A stretch of DNA of 64,000 nt from Meandrina meandrites (lineage: Eukaryota > Cnidaria > Anthozoa > Scleractinia > Meandrinidae). The DNA is taken from positions 14,913,840 to 14,977,839 of the forward strand of contig OY855915.1 of assembly GCA_963693305.1 (NCBI GenBank). The letters run 5' to 3'. The position numbers and the translations under genes are program-made. Each line of letters starts with the position of its first letter. Position 1 is the stretch's first letter. Shown here piece by piece: positions 34,931 to 48,024 of this stretch. Under the pieces are notes generated by a model. The model did not search any database. It worked only from the letters and a program-made list of their open reading frames with translations, and was not told where the DNA came from.

Positions 34931-36670
34931 TGGGATGTTCATATTATATAAATAGCTATAAATGTCACTTTCAGGTTTAAACTGGCAACATGTGGGAATC
35001 AATCATGTGACAATTTTATTGCATTGACACAATGTGTATTTTTGAGTTCATTTTGACTAACAGCAATGCCCTCACCTGTAAAAAGAAACAAAACAAACAA
35101 AAACTATTTATCTTGATGAAATTGCTATTTTCCAGCATGCAGACTCAGTATATTAAAATTAAATGGCCTTTTCAGTGTGTGAAAAAAAACTGGCTGCTTT
35201 TATGTTGGGCTAGTGGATCCTGGGATGTTCATATTATATAAATAGCTATAAATGTCACTTTCAGGTTTAAACTGGCAACATGTGGGAATCAATCATGTGA
35301 CAATTTTATTGCATTGACACAATGTGTATTTTTGAGTTCATTTTGACTAACAGCAATGCCCTCACCTGTAAAAAGAAACAAAACAAACAAAAACTATTTA
35401 TCTTGATGAAATTGCTATTTTCCAGCATGCAGACTCAGTATATTAAAATTAAATGGCCTTTTCAGTGTGTGAAAAAAAACTGGCTGCTTTTATGTTGGGC
35501 TAGTGGATCCTGGGATGTTCATATTATATAAATAGCTATAAATGTCACTTTCAGGTTTAAACTGGCAACATGTGGGAATCAATCATGTGACAATTTTATT
35601 GCATTGACACAATGTGTATTTTTGAGTTCATTTTGACTAACAGCAATGCCCTCACCTGTAAAAAGAAACAAAACAAACAAAAACTATTTATCTTGATGAA
35701 ATTGCTATTTTCCAGCATGCAGACTCAGTATATTAAAATTAAATGGCCTTTTCAGTGTGTGAAAAAAAACTGGCTGCTTTTATGTTGGGCTAGTGGATCC
35801 TGGGATGTTCATATTATATAAATAGCTATAAATGTCACTTTCAGGTTTAAACTGGCAACATGTGGGAATCAATCATGTGACAATTTTATTGCATTGACAC
35901 AATGTGTATTTTTGAGTTCATTTTGACTAACAGCAATGCCCTCACCTGTAAAAAGAAACAAAACAAACAAAAACTATTTATCTTGATGAAATTGCTATTT
36001 TCCAGCATGCAGACTCGGTATATTAAAATTAAATGGCCTTTTCAGTGTGTGAAAAAAAACTGGCTGCTTTTATGTTGGGCTAGTGGATCCTGGGATGTTC
36101 ATATTATATAAATAGCTATAAATGTCACTTTCAGGTTTAAACTGGCAACATGTGGGAATCAATCATGTGACAATTTTATTGCATTGACACAATGTGTATT
36201 TTTGAGTTCATTTTGACTAACAGCAATGCCCTCACCTGTAAAAAGAAACAAAACAAACAAAAACTATTTATCTTGATGAAATTGCTATTTTCCAGCATGC
36301 AGACTCAGTATATTAAAATTAAATGGCCTTTTCAGTGTGTGAAAAAAAACTGGCTGCTTTTATGTTGGGCTAGTGGATCCTGGGATGTTCATATTATATA
36401 AATAGCTATAAATGTCACTTTCAGGTTTAAACTGGCAACATGTGGGAATCAATCATGTGACAATTTTATTGCATTGACACAATGTGTATTTTTGAGTTCA
36501 TTTTGACTAACAGGAATGCCCTCACCTGTAAAAAGAAACAAAGCAAACAAAAACTATTTATCTTGATGAAATTGCTATTTTCCAGCATGCAGACTCAGTA
36601 TATTAAAATTAAATGGCCTTTTCAGTGTGTGAAAAAAAACTGGCTGCTTTTATGTTGGGCTAGTGGATCC
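34931..36670 (+). repeat. 290-bp satellite, six tandem units
   Basis: Exactly six units of 290 bases (6 x 290 = 1740), each starting TGGGATGTTCATATTATATA and ending at GGATCC. Only a handful of substitutions separate them, for example G for A at about 36017 and two changes in unit six. Each unit contains a 69-codon frame from TTG/ATG-like starts that is conserved only because the DNA is. It lies in the 22.4-kb TMBIM6 intron. Confidence 0.93.
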
Positions 36671-39600
36671 AATAATTTTTTCCACTTGCTAGATAGCCAA
36701 ATGAAAATTATGGATTTTTATTTTTTGTTATAGTTGTTTCGAAAGAAACATGGGACTTTGGGTAAGCTTATAATGGGTTAACCTTACCCAGTCTACCTGG
36801 GTCAGGCAAGGAAAAAATCAAGTTTCTTTGCACCCCTCCTTTCATTAATCATTACAGAAAAATGTCAGATTATTTTTATGTTTAAAACTGTTTTGGACCC
36901 TAAAGCTGAATTTTTTTAATCTGTTCATTTCAAAACATTATGTCACAGAAACCTATGTTTGGTTTTCTTGTAGAGCAAGTTGCCAACAAAAACTAAGCTG
37001 GAGTTTATTTAAATCAAATTTACAGCTACCACTTGGCTAATTCCCATATGAGTTAAAAAAAAAAAAAAAACTTGGGCCTTGACAAAGTGCGAGCCAACAG
37101 GTCATGAGAGCCATTCCACTATATATAAATAGCACATTGGTTAGCCTAAAAAGCTCCCTGGATAGCCTAAGCAGACTCCAGTTAGCCTGAGTATAGTTAG
37201 CTGAGGTGGCTTGAGGTTATGCTAATGATTGGACTTACGTATTTCTGGATTGTATGGCACTTATGTGTCATGAAACATGCAAGCCATTCCAGTTAGCCTG
37301 CATAAGATTGCGGTTGGCCTACATAGTACTCCGGTTAGCCCTAAAGGCAGTTTGGTTGCCAAACGGTACATCATGTTGTTTGCAGTTAGCTTTATATTGG
37401 AATTAGGGTTTTCTGGCTTGCTTAAGTTAAAGGCCTCATTAATTTTTACATTGCTACTTTAAAATGCTACTGAAGGTCATACAACAACTGAAAATACAGG
37501 CCTTAAGAAAATGTCAAACAGATTTTTTATAAAGTAGACAAATGTCTGGTCAAAAAGCAGATCTTAAATGCCTCAGGTAATGAATGTGTGTAGAGAGAAG
37601 GATGGGAATTGCTAGAATTGACTGTCACATAACTATGTGCAAAACTAAGAGATTGACAACTACCTGAACTTGTTATAATCCATCGTTTAACTCAACAGTA
37701 ATCCAGAATGTCCTCAGTTCTGAATTCTGTAAATCCTGTCAAAACATTAGGCATTCTATTAGTCCCAAAAATTACCTGTAGACCACAAAATGCAAAAGAA
37801 ACGGAAATCTATGTTTACCAATACAATAAAACATCATGGCAAGAACAAATTCTAAGTTAAGAAATGGTCTCATTTATTAAACATGCCCAAAGTGGCATTC
37901 CAAAACGTGAATAGCACTGTTTAATTGAAGTCTAGATTAGCTACCAGGTTGACTGCAAGTAGTCTCTAGTCTAACTTTAATAAGTGAAATGTTTCTTCCA
38001 ATTTCAAAGGTATCACATCAAAGGTGTTGCAGTAATTTCAAATTTCCCTGACGTAATTTTTCTTTGCGGCCTGAAATGGCCACTTGGTCAATATTTTGAG
38101 GAACATTTCCTCACGTATAAATAATGAAAGGATGCGATTCTTACAGTGTATTAATTTGAAGTACAGTAGCGTAAAATTCAGATGACAAACATAAATAACA
38201 GTTACATGCCTCGACGAAATGACTGCCATTTAATACTATCTCCTCGTTCTCACTACCTATTTTTACGCTGAGCTCGGCTTTAATTCCAGTAAGCTAAGTT
38301 GATAAACATGATAAACGTCGAAGACATAAGCTTCAACCAGTCTAAAAAAAAATCATTGTACAATGAGAAACGCTTACCTCAGGTCCCTGTAAGTTTCTGT
38401 TACCCACGTTTTCGCACGTTTCTACTCATTTAATATTCTTCTTTATCGGGAATACAAATAAAGGACTCGTTTTCATCCCGTCAAGAAGGTTAAACGTTGA
38501 CAAAACTGTCCTCTATAACTCAAAATCACTCCATTCAAGGTTGGATTCTCCTTTCTGGTCGCCATCTTGAAAATGCTCTTGTCATGAGCCCGCAATACGG
38601 ACCACGGGGAATCCGCTGTGGAGACCCCAGCAGGGGGGAGGGGGAGGGGCAGCTACTTAACCTCTCCCCAGGCGCACTCCTTTCGTCTGAAAGATATTAA
38701 ATCCATCCTAGCCAAGAGCAATTAAAATGAGAAGAAACTGACAACGCCATCATAAAGAGCATGTACTCCTGCCTTTGGCAAAATTTTCTTTTATTCCTAC
38801 AGCAAATGATCGCTGAGTAGGAAGCCAACAAACTTTTCAATTGTATTTTTTACTGCCGTACATTTTTAGGAAAAAGTAATAATGGCCATTTTTTGAAACA
38901 CTATTTGAAAAGCTACAACTTCGCTTAAAAAAATCCTAAGAGTGAGATCCTAGTAAAATTTTCAAGCGAATTTAAAAATGCAGTCCGCTCTGGTCACGTG
39001 ACCGATGACGTCATAACAATAAAAGTGATAAAAATGTACTTAACATATAAATATCTACCAACTTGTAATTTGTTGTTTCCTCACATTTAATGCAACGCCA
39101 GATACTCACTTGTACCCAGACTCCCACTTTTTGAAAATCGTACATAGCGCCCTTAATATTTATATTTTGTTCGGTACCCGGGCAGTCTGAAATGCCTCAC
39201 ACCAATGTGCTTCAAACTGCAATGACTGCTTTTTCAGTAACAAAATATCTTTGTCACAGTGAACAAAAACGAACTTGAGAGCAATGTCACGTGACTAATG
39301 ACGTCATCGCCCTACGTCTTATACAAGAAATGGTCATTGTTAAGAGTTATTTCTATACGACGTTGTACTCCTCCTGGCTTCAAACTGGCCAAGTTATTTG
39401 GCATTGACGATTTTTCAGCTGCAAAGGATTTTGGGAAGGTTTTTATTATAATTATATATTGTTTTTATAATTATTATTAGGCCACTTCCCTTGTAAATAT
39501 GACTATGGTGTGCAAAGGCAAAAGATACGTCAGTAATTCAAAAATAAACAAAAAAATCTGGTAGTCACTTTAAAGGTTACCTTGATGTTTAACTATCCAT

Positions 39601-40049
39601 CCCCTTTCATCCCAATCCGAAAGAAAACCGCTAAGTACATCAGAACATGGATTGAAAACTGTTGACAACATTTACCGTAAACATGATCACAAAATCGCAA
39701 ACACGCTCACTAAGAAAGCCAAATTGACCCAGAAGTTGCAAATGAATAGCCAGATGGAACAAGAACAAAGTGTTCTCGGGTTTCTGAAATGGCTACATTA
39801 GTTTCATCATCAATATAAAACAGAAAAACCTTTCTGCAAGCAATGACGAGTTTCTTTCGACAAACGCGAGAAACAAACAACTCTAGTCACCAGTGCATTT
39901 CGGCCAAACCACGTGACAATTTTACTTGGACTGGTACAATATTAATTTCGCAACCGGAAGCAGAAACGTGCCCTAACTTGTGAGCATAACATCATCAGTA
40001 CCGATATTCCCACGGCCGTGCTAAAAATAGCTGTCAATCAAGTTGTGCG
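36671..40049. other. TMBIM6 intron, no gene seen
   Basis: No supported exon or RNA. It includes an A-run at about 37056-37070, loosely repeated CAGTTAGCCTG-type motifs at 37140-37345, and a G-rich tract near 38632-38650 (GGGGGGAGGGGGAGGGG) that could form a quadruplex. Confidence 0.5.
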
Positions 40050-40570
40050 ACACACTTGACTGCACACAAAAAACGCTAGTTTTCTTTTCAGCCGTTGTTT
40101 TTTGCGTGACGAGCCCAAACAACGGCTACAAAGGAGACTACCAAGAAGCTGGCTGTCTTTTTTTTCTTTTGCCTATGAGTAAACGTAACTGCAGCCGCTT
40201 TGCGTTTTTCGAAGCCTTGCACTCAGGGAATATTAAATACACTAAAAAGGTATTGCGTCAGCCATGGAATGCGCTGACGTTGAAGCGTTCACTTTCACTA
40301 CGTGACAAACAAGATTATGTTTTCTTTGCATGTTTATTTCGCCAGAAGCGACGGTCGTTAATTCGTTTGCAATTTTGCGACTATTTCTTGTCGGTTTAGC
40401 CAGTTGAAGTGAATCTTTTGGCTGTTTCATCGAAGCGAGTTCAGAGATCTGAAGAAAATAAATTAGGCCGACATTAACACTTGCAAGCATTACGTCATTG
40501 GTACGGAAATAACCGCATTGCACTGCCGTACTACTAAAGATAGCCATCAACAATCGGATATGAAGCTTGA
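40050..40570 (-). mobile_element. Second copy of the unclassified repeat
   Basis: The reverse complement of about 40240-40570 aligns with 27050-27400 over more than 300 bases with indels (for example ACGACCGTCGCTTCTGG and CATTCCATGGCTGACG). The part 40050-40240 does not align, so the borders are uncertain. No protein is encoded. Confidence 0.5.
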
Positions 40571-41944
40571 AATGCGAGACTTGCACAACGACTACTATAC
40601 CTTCCTACGGCCCTCACTCGCGGCACAAATGATGATTTTCTCTTTCCGTGCCATCCAACTATGTTGTCAAAACGCCTGAGGGGAAATTTAATATTTGCCG
40701 AGCAGACAAAACGTGCCCTTGTAACATCATCACATTATAAGCTTTTCAAACGATCGTACAATAAATAACTCATGACCTCCCATGTGAAGTCCTACTTTTC
40801 CTAAGCAGGAAACGTCGAACCTTCTCCAACCACATTCCAACCTCACGAAAATACCTATTATTTGGCAACTCTCGAACCCAAATAAACCCACATGCCTCAA
40901 CCTATTACAAATACGTTATTCTTTGGGGGAAAAACCTTGAGAGATTTATGGTGGCTCGTGTTATTACTTAGCCAAAGCTCCTACTAATGCTATACTTTTA
41001 ACCGAGACAAAACAGTTTAAACACCGCGCAGTTAGAATCTCAAAGATTTCTCGTTTAATTTCTTTAACACTCGCCCTTACAAACAACCCACAGTGCGTCA
41101 GTTTGTTCTCATTTGGGGACCAAAACAAAACGTTGAGCAAACACACAACACTGACATTAAAAATGGAAGTCACAACATTTAATTTATTCTCAATACACAT
41201 ATTTATTCTACTCAAAAACATAACTTTAAATAAAGTGATCAACAAATACTATACCCATATTCTGTCGTCAACTGAACTAGTTGATTCCGTAAACCAAGGG
41301 AATCACCTTCACCACCATGAAATTTCCAAACACTCTTCAGTTTCAGAACCCACAACAATGTTCTCACCCAAAGCTACATAAAAATCAAGAACTGGAATAG
41401 AGACTTCAGACCAACACGGCCCAATAATGTCGAACCTGTAGCAAAACAAAGATGGCCATACCTTGAACCCAAAACAAATATTCATAAAAACGATCCATAT
41501 ATACCTGATTGAAGAAACGTTGACCCCTGAGAAAAGCATAAACCATGAACGATATGACCCAATGGGATTCTGGGTAGACAGCATTGATTAGCTAAGTAGC
41601 ATTCATTTTCTTAATAATCAAGAAATTTTCTTTCTTTGAGAGGCTTTTAAGCGCGATTTATGCAGCCTGTCATACTATGATTATTTTGTCGCAAGCAACA
41701 ATTAATTTTTTCCAATTTCCCAGTAAACATTTGCGTCGCATCGTTCATGGTTTATGCTTTTCAGGGTCAACGTTTCTTCAATCAGGTGTATACAAGCCGC
41801 AATTTGATTGGTCCTTGATAGAATCCCAAATCTGATTGGTGTGAAATACATACATGAATGATCCACCCAACCATCCATCCATCCACCCACTTAATAGCCA
41901 AATATGTCTTCATGCCGACTAAGAGTTATTTTTTTGAAAAAAAA
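40571..41944. other. TMBIM6 intron with an inverted-repeat pair
   Basis: A near-perfect inverted repeat of about 48 bases pairs 41503-41553 with 41740-41787 (core AAACGTTGACCC). No gene was recognised. A purine/pyrimidine-rich (CCATC)n stretch occurs near 41868-41888. Confidence 0.5.
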
Positions 41945-42452
41945 TAACTCAAAATCTATCGAATAAAAGTTTGATTTTTTTTGGTCCCACGCACACTCAA
42001 ATTCCGCTTACTCATCATGGATGTTTTAAACTACAAACCCTACAAGCCATGCTAAATTTCTTGCACCAAGTTTTCAAAATCAGGGTAGTTTTCCGCAGGC
42101 TTTATCTCTGAAACAAAGTTGGTGATATCCACTTTTTTTGGCATTTCTGAAGGCCCGTTTACACAGGTGATTTTTGTCGCGCAACTTGATGCAATTTTTG
42201 TCTCGCCGAAGTTGCACAAAGTTGCAAGGCCCGTTTACATAGGCGATTTTTGTCACGCGACTCGATGCAATTTTTGTCGCGCCGAAGTTGCATCAAGTTT
42301 CAAATTAATGTTCGAAACTTGATGCAACTTTGGCGCAACAAAAATTGCATCGAGTTGTGCGACAAAAATCGCCTGTGTAAACGGCCCTTGACACAACCTT
42401 AGTAAAAATTTTAGAAAAATCTACTGACTAGAAAATTTTTGCGTGAATGTCC
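41945..42452. mobile_element. TTAA MITE (family 1, copy 4, left-truncated)
   Basis: From AAATCTATCGAATAAAAG onwards it follows the right two-thirds of the reference MITE to GCGTGAATGTCC and TTAA at 42453-42456. The left end is lost. It is interrupted by the 238-base element at 42151-42388. Confidence 0.72.
42151..42388. mobile_element. Small MITE nested in the family-1 MITE
   Basis: The ends AGGCCCGTTTACACAGG and the inverse of CCTGTGTAAACGGCCCT are flanked by TGA on both sides (42148-42150, 42389-42391). The corresponding position in the reference MITE (near 12903, TTTCTGACACAAG) shows the uninterrupted target, confirming a three-base duplication. Internal subrepeats of TTTTTGTCGCGC alternate orientation. 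Confidence 0.8.
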
Positions 42453-42731
42453 TTAAGCGGCCAGTTGCCGTTTCTCCAAGGGCGGCTGCTTAATAGGGGT
42501 TCTACTGTAGTTAAAAGTGCAGGTGAATAATAAGAAAGGTCCAGTGCAGAGTAAAACAGAAAAAAAGGAGAATTGTATAAAATTACATTTGATAATTATA
42601 GGAAAACAGACCCATGTGGTTTAAACTTTTGTCCACCAGAGTGGGAGGCAGACATATCATGGTCACATCATTCTACGCTGATCTGAGTTATTGATGTAAT
42701 AATAATGAACTTTCTTCCATTACTATTTCAG

Positions 42732-42780
42732 GGTTGGGTCTTGGACCCATCATGGATGTTGTGATACAAATTGATGCAAG
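42732..42780 (+). CDS. TMBIM6: TMBIM6 exon (third membrane segment)
   Basis: Acceptor TACTATTTCAG and donor GTAATA flank 49 bases that encode GLGLGPIMDVVIQIDA when the leading two bases complete the glycine codon split from the micro-exon. Bax inhibitor-1 proteins have GxGLGPxxxxxxxxxP here. The final AG joins the C of the exon at 44202 to make serine. Phase agreement on both sides strongly supports it. Confidence 0.9.
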
Positions 42781-44199
42781 GTAATATGAAGCTACATGAA
42801 GTGCTCACTTTACTCAATACAGTAGGATTGATGTGAGAGAGCACTTACTTGTGGCCAACTGTTCACATGAACATGGAGATAAATGTCTTGACAACTGACT
42901 AGCCCCCAGTCGCCTTCAACACAGCTGAGTTTTGGGAGAAACGAACCCTGCTCCTCTCGCACCTTGTGCTTTTCGTCTTGTGTTGAGTGCTGTATGAAGA
43001 CAACTGGGGACAGGTCAGTTCTGACAACCAACAGCCAATAAAAGAATCAATGATTCATAATTCTTTTTTCAATCGTGCAGGGGGGGAATGGGGAGGTGGT
43101 GTTTACAACCGATACTACATTGGTAAATCCACCTGATCACATTACTAAGCAACAGAAGTAATGGTATAGATATCTAAATGATAAACAGCAGTTTCATTAC
43201 AAAAAATAGTATATTATAGGCAAATATAATTGATGAATATTGTTGCTGACAGGGGAGGTCTGGCAGTTTAAGTTAGTTTGAAGGACAGTATAAGGAAGTT
43301 GCAGCTTGGTACCAAGTCACAAGTCCTTTCATTTCAAAATTATGGCAAATTTTCATTGGAGAACATAAATTTTTTATCTTGATCAAACAGTGATTTATGT
43401 GCAGATGAATTAAATGTTTACAGATGTATCAGTATATGCATATTATTGGTCCAAAAGCCTCTAAGTAAATTCCAAAATTCCCAAAGGAGCATTGCATGTC
43501 CGCCCTGTTTAGTTCCCTGGATGACGCCATATTAGCTTCGGGTCCAAGTGACCAAGTCACAAGTGACCACGTCTTGAAATGCTATACTCACCTGGCATGG
43601 GGGTGAATGCATAGGCGTCCCAAACTTATGATTCAAGAAAATGATTTATGTAATTGTATCAAGCAGGACGTGACTACGTGAGCCATTTCAAATGAGCTGT
43701 ATCATGAGGCCATTTTCTTGCCGAAATTTGAATCCACTGCTTGATTTCCCCTCCAACATTAAGAAGGATAGTTAATTTTTGTCCTAGTCTGGTCAACTTG
43801 GGAAGAAATTCATGCATGGCACTCCAGTTCAAACGATCTATGCCTCACTACTAGAGCTTTCAGCTCCCTTCGCAGCTTGTGACTGTCCTTTTGTCTATGG
43901 CGCTAGTGTTGAAGTTAAAGCGCATCAAGCATATAATTATTCATTCACCTTTGCATTTTGCAGCTTGAAGCCACATGACCTCACAGTGGCAACTGTCAAG
44001 GCGGACATTCAAAAGGCAGTCAACAGTTTCAGTAGACAAACAGCTGACAAAAAAAAAAACAGAACACTTTTGTTGTATAGCTGCAATACATTGAGCAGAG
44101 AGGGTGAACTTAGGGACTGAAAAGAAGACAGAAAGTTACATATTGGATATTATGCATTATATTCTGGTTGATAACTTTGTTTTGTCTTATTTTTTTAAC
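42781..44199. other. TMBIM6 intron, no gene seen
   Basis: No repeat element with defined ends. A frame at 43812-44120 has no recognisable domain and no splice partner. Confidence 0.5.
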
Positions 44200-44201
44200 A
44201 G

Positions 44202-44299
44202 CATCATCCCCACAGCTTTCTTTGCTACCACATTGATATTCGTGTGTTTCACGCTAAGTGCCTTGTGGGCAGAGGAGAGAACCTATCTCTACTTAGGGG
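44202..44299 (+). CDS. TMBIM6: TMBIM6 exon (fourth membrane segment)
   Basis: Acceptor TTTTTTTAACAG and donor GTATGG bracket 98 bases. Joined to the previous exon, they read [20 protein letters not shown], then [14 protein letters not shown]. The core (x)IxPTAFxxTxxIFxCFTLSA, followed by a charged turn and (S/T)YL(F/Y)LGG, is the most conserved part of Bax inhibitor-1. The last G pairs with GC of the exon at 46414. Confidence 0.93.
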
Positions 44300-44949
44300 G
44301 TATGGCTTTTGTAGTGTTTTCAGTGGGATTTAAAGTTCATGTACTACATGTCATTCTCTACTTCAGAGCTCTTTCCCGCAGTGTATCTGGTGTTAAAAAT
44401 GATGTAGATGTGTACTCAAGAAGAGTGTGTGACTGTATTTCATAAGGCTCCTTTCTGTTGGAGTGTGGCGGTCTGTTTAGCAATCACTGGCGGATCCAGA
44501 CATTCAGCTATTAAGGAGGGGGCCCGCTTGACTATGAATGTTTAATTCAGCGAAGATAATTCTGGCACTTCAAAGAAAATGCGCCATTCCGACACAATAT
44601 AGTGGGGGCCTGGCCCTCCCCTGGATCCGCCAATGGCAATGCATCATTCAATACGTCATTCAGTCATTAATTTTACTGCCCATTGCACCATCTAAATTTG
44701 CTTCATTTTTTGTGGTCTCAGCTTTGTAGAAGCGAAACCTGTATGTCTTTGGGTGTGCAAGTAAAGTAAGTAAGTAAGTCGGAAAGCCGATGTAATGCCG
44801 ATGGGATGTGGACGCGACAGTTGTTTTGTTGATGAGTCTGATGTATTTTTGTTTCAGGTGTTTGTTTATCTTTTGGCCTAATGAGGTTTGGGAACTGGCA
44901 GTCAATATTTCTTTGTATCAGTTACCTCCATTTTTTTTTTTCGAAAACT

Positions 44950-45690
44950 GGGGAATATCAGTTTTGGCTGCATCACTTGACGTGTTTAAACCAATCACAC
45001 GCGAAAAATATTTGATGGGTTATAAATAAACAGTAGTCTCCATTTGGTGTGAAAATATGCACAGATATTTGTCTGCGGACTTTATCTGTTACAAGAAGTG
45101 AACGGTTTTCCGAGAGCAAAGTTGGAGGAAAATTGTCAGCATCGCAAAAACCCTGTAAGACACCAAATTTCGCCGTTTTGAGTTTACAAGGATGACAAGG
45201 CACACTTTATGTTGCCTAGTTTTCGAACTTTGCGATTTTCGCACGTTTCGCTTTTAACCCGGGTAAATTGTTAAAATGAATTAAAATAAACACTTTGAAC
45301 AGACAAAGGTCTCCCGAAATGCGGACTTGTAAAAAACTATTTGAAGGATAATAAACACAATAGCATCCATTTGGCTTAAAAATATGCAAGGATATTTGTC
45401 CTTGGACATTATCTGTTCCGAGAAGCAAACAGTTTTCCAAGAGCGAAGCTCAAGGAAAACTGTGAGCTTCTCGGAACTGATAATGTACGTGGACAAATTT
45501 CCTTGCATATTTTCGCGCAAAATGGAGGTTGTTGGTTATAGAAACCATGGCCTGTAAACTAATCAAAGCTCAGGAAATGCAATATACCATTGCAAGTTTT
45601 TAATAACGTGATAAATTATTCTTCAGTCTTGGCTGCATCGTGTATTGTGTTTAGACCAATCGTGTGCGTGAAAAACATTTGATAGATTAT
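44950..45690. repeat. Dispersed repeat in several orientations, with foldback
   Basis: GTTTAAACCAATCACACGCG with TTTGATGGGTTATAA near 44979 is repeated in diverged form near 45650. CCATTTGG followed by AATATGCA occurs at about 45043 and 45368. The segment 45366-45526 is a hairpin with arms of about 60 bases (CTTCTCGGAAC facing GTTCCGAGAAG). It appears to be a small family of TIR-bearing repeats in the intron. Confidence 0.55.
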
Positions 45691-46413
45691 AATCGTGAGT
45701 AGTGCGCTTGTTTCGGCTCATGGATTAAAGAACGAGGTATATTCATATGCAGAGCGGAGATGCGTTTTCCATAAACAAGTTTTTTTTTTTTTGGTTGACA
45801 ATAATTTGGTCCACTTGTTCTCTGTGGACCCTTAAGTGAATTTATGTGATTATGAGATGTATTTTTCCACTTGACAACTCTGTTGGTCCGAGTAGACAAT
45901 TGTGTCCACTCGTACGACTCGACAAACCAACGCAAGCCCCTTGCGACAACTCTGTTTGTCAAGTGGACGCATCTTGTTGACTTGTACAAGTCATATAGTG
46001 TATTTTTCAACTAGCCTGCGAACAGGCTTACTAACTTGGAACTTCATGATTTAAAAGAAAACCTATCGCGAATATATTTCCCATGAAGATCAATCAAGCA
46101 AATTTGTCGGTGCTTTGCAAGCCCAAAGGATAAACACCTGTCACAAAAATACATTGGACTTGTCAATAAAAAAATCGCTTGTTGCGTCTGGGTCCCGACG
46201 GCGTAACGTCGGCTTTTGAAAAGTTGGACATACTTACACAGACGATGACTTAGAGGTTTCACTTCTAAGAAGCTGGTTGCTTGCACAACTGCTCTCCAAA
46301 TCAACCCCAAGGATCTTGGAAACAAGACAGCATTTAACCCTAATGTGTTAATCATGGTATGGACCAGAACAGTGATTACACCTGAATATGAGTGGCCCTT
46401 TTATTCTCTTTAG

Positions 46414-46493
46414 GCACCCTGCTCTCTGGGTTGAGCATGCTGTGTTTCCTCTCCCTGGTCAATCTGTTTATTGGAGCACGTTTCATTTATCAG
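46414..46493 (+). CDS. TMBIM6: TMBIM6 exon (fifth membrane segment)
   Basis: Acceptor TCTCTTTAG and donor GTAATT. After completing the split glycine, the exon reads TLLSGLSMLCFLSLVNLFIG then ARFIYQ. This matches the helix that follows the LGG motif in Bax inhibitor-1 and ends at a codon boundary after Gln, as the family's exon does. The remaining C-terminal exons, with the conserved FDTQ motif and lysine-rich tail, were searched for between 46494 and 64000 and not seen. The gene probably continues past the window. Confidence 0.9.
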
Positions 46494-47393
46494 GTAATTA
46501 TAACTAAATTAATGTTGTATGTGTGTTATAATGATAATCCCAGACAAAGACAACTCTGTTAAGACACCAGATATCATTGTACATCATTCTACTCCACTGA
46601 GATGAGTGAAGAACTCATTCCTTTTCCCCACAACCATGATCATGGCATACAGTAACTGCGTATGACCACAACAAAACAAAAAATAGCACTCGCGGGAGTG
46701 CACGTGGTTTCAGCTACATGTATGTTTTGTCTGTTACAATTATGTAAAACTTTCTCACGGTCAAAAACCTTGAAAAGGAATTCACTTACAAAAGTCTCTC
46801 TTTTGAAAAGTACCACTTTCAACCCCGCAAAAATCATACATATGGGAATGCGTGACAAATTGCACGCGAATGGATGATTTGCATATTTGTGAGCTGATTC
46901 GACCTGTCTACTGTGTTTACGAGTAAACACGCTCAAAAGTCGTTTCTCGAAAAGTACTGTACAAATCAGATCAAGAAGCATCCCTTTCGAAAGGTATTTC
47001 AAAGCGCAAAATAGTTTTGTTTCCTGTTTGTTCTGAACTTTGCTTTAAAACTGCGAGAGCAAATTTTTGCATATTTAATTACATGGTATAAACAAGAGCT
47101 GTTTAGGATAACCACAGGCTTCCCAAGCTCAAAAGTCGTCTTTTTTATGTGTTTTTGAGAGCCCTTCGGCGGCCGACTCTACATACGTGGTGTATGCGAC
47201 AGCTTGTGTATATGGAGAAATGTATGGGAAAATCACGGATTCTCTAAAATCGGGTAAATAGCTATCTATTTTGAAATAAAGTTTACCTACCTCAAATGTG
47301 TCACTTACTTGTGTCTTGTGCCGAATTTGAAGCCATTCCGACGCCATTTAGCGAAGTTATTCGAAGTCGTTGTCTCCCCTTCTAAAAAGAAGG
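46494..47393. other. Probable TMBIM6 intron, no gene seen
   Basis: No supported gene or defined repeat. Short frames on both strands lack domains. Confidence 0.5.
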
Positions 47394-47394
47394 A

Positions 47395-47950
47395 AAGGCA
47401 GACCACTCCATTGATCGCTGGCTGGAGCTCACTCCACAAATCGCTCTCTCCTCAAAAGGAAAAGTCCCGAATCGCAATAAAACCTACAGTTCCATAAAGC
47501 CCAATAAATTTCACTCCACATACGTGTGCTTCGGCGGTCGAAAGTCTCGTAAAGAACGAACAATTTTGCTTTAAATTCGTCTATTTGGCTTTCCAGATTT
47601 GCTTGTGACCGACCCCGCGCCAACGGTCGTTACTCATCCTCAACTCTGATTGGTCCATTTGAATCAAGTCACGCGCTGGCAATGAGGATGAAACCAGATA
47701 CTTGTCGTTGAGTAACTACCGTTGGCGCGGGGTCGGTCACAAGCACATCCGGAAAGCTGAATAGGCGAATTTAAAGCAAAATTGTTCGTTCTTTACGAGA
47801 CTTTCGACCGCCGAAGCACACGTATGTGGAGTGAAATTTATTGGGCTTTATGGAACTGTTGGTTTTATTGCGATTCGGGACTTTTCCTTTTGAGGAGAGA
47901 GCAATTTGTGGAGTGAGCTCTGGCCAGCGATCGATGGAGTGGTCTGCCTT
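47395..47950. mobile_element. 556-bp long-palindrome element
   Basis: AAGGCAGACCACTCCAT at 47395 is mirrored by ATGGAGTGGTCTGCCTT ending at 47950. Arms of about 235 bases pair with few mismatches around a loop of about 80 bases. The terminus AGGCRGACCACYC and an internal CCAACGGTCG resemble the palindrome at 32087-32941, suggesting one family. No target duplication could be identified. Confidence 0.7.
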
Positions 47951-47961
47951 AGGCAAGTACA

Positions 47962-48024
47962 AAACTCGGACCGGATCAACTCGGACCAGTCCGGGTCGGA
48001 TCAACTCGGATCGACTCGGATCGA
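47962..48024. repeat. Degenerate short tandem repeat
   Basis: About six diverged units of the type AACTCGGATCG and AACTCGGACC. No other content. Confidence 0.6.

Noticed and set aside
35032..36733. Six identical 69-residue plus-strand reading frames
   Set aside because: They lie in successive 290-bp satellite units and are conserved only because the DNA is; no domain, codon bias or selection against change at silent sites can be seen.
43812..44120. 102-residue plus-strand frame next to a TMBIM6 exon
   Set aside because: It is in the intron, overlaps no valid acceptor or donor in phase with TMBIM6, and lacks any family motif.
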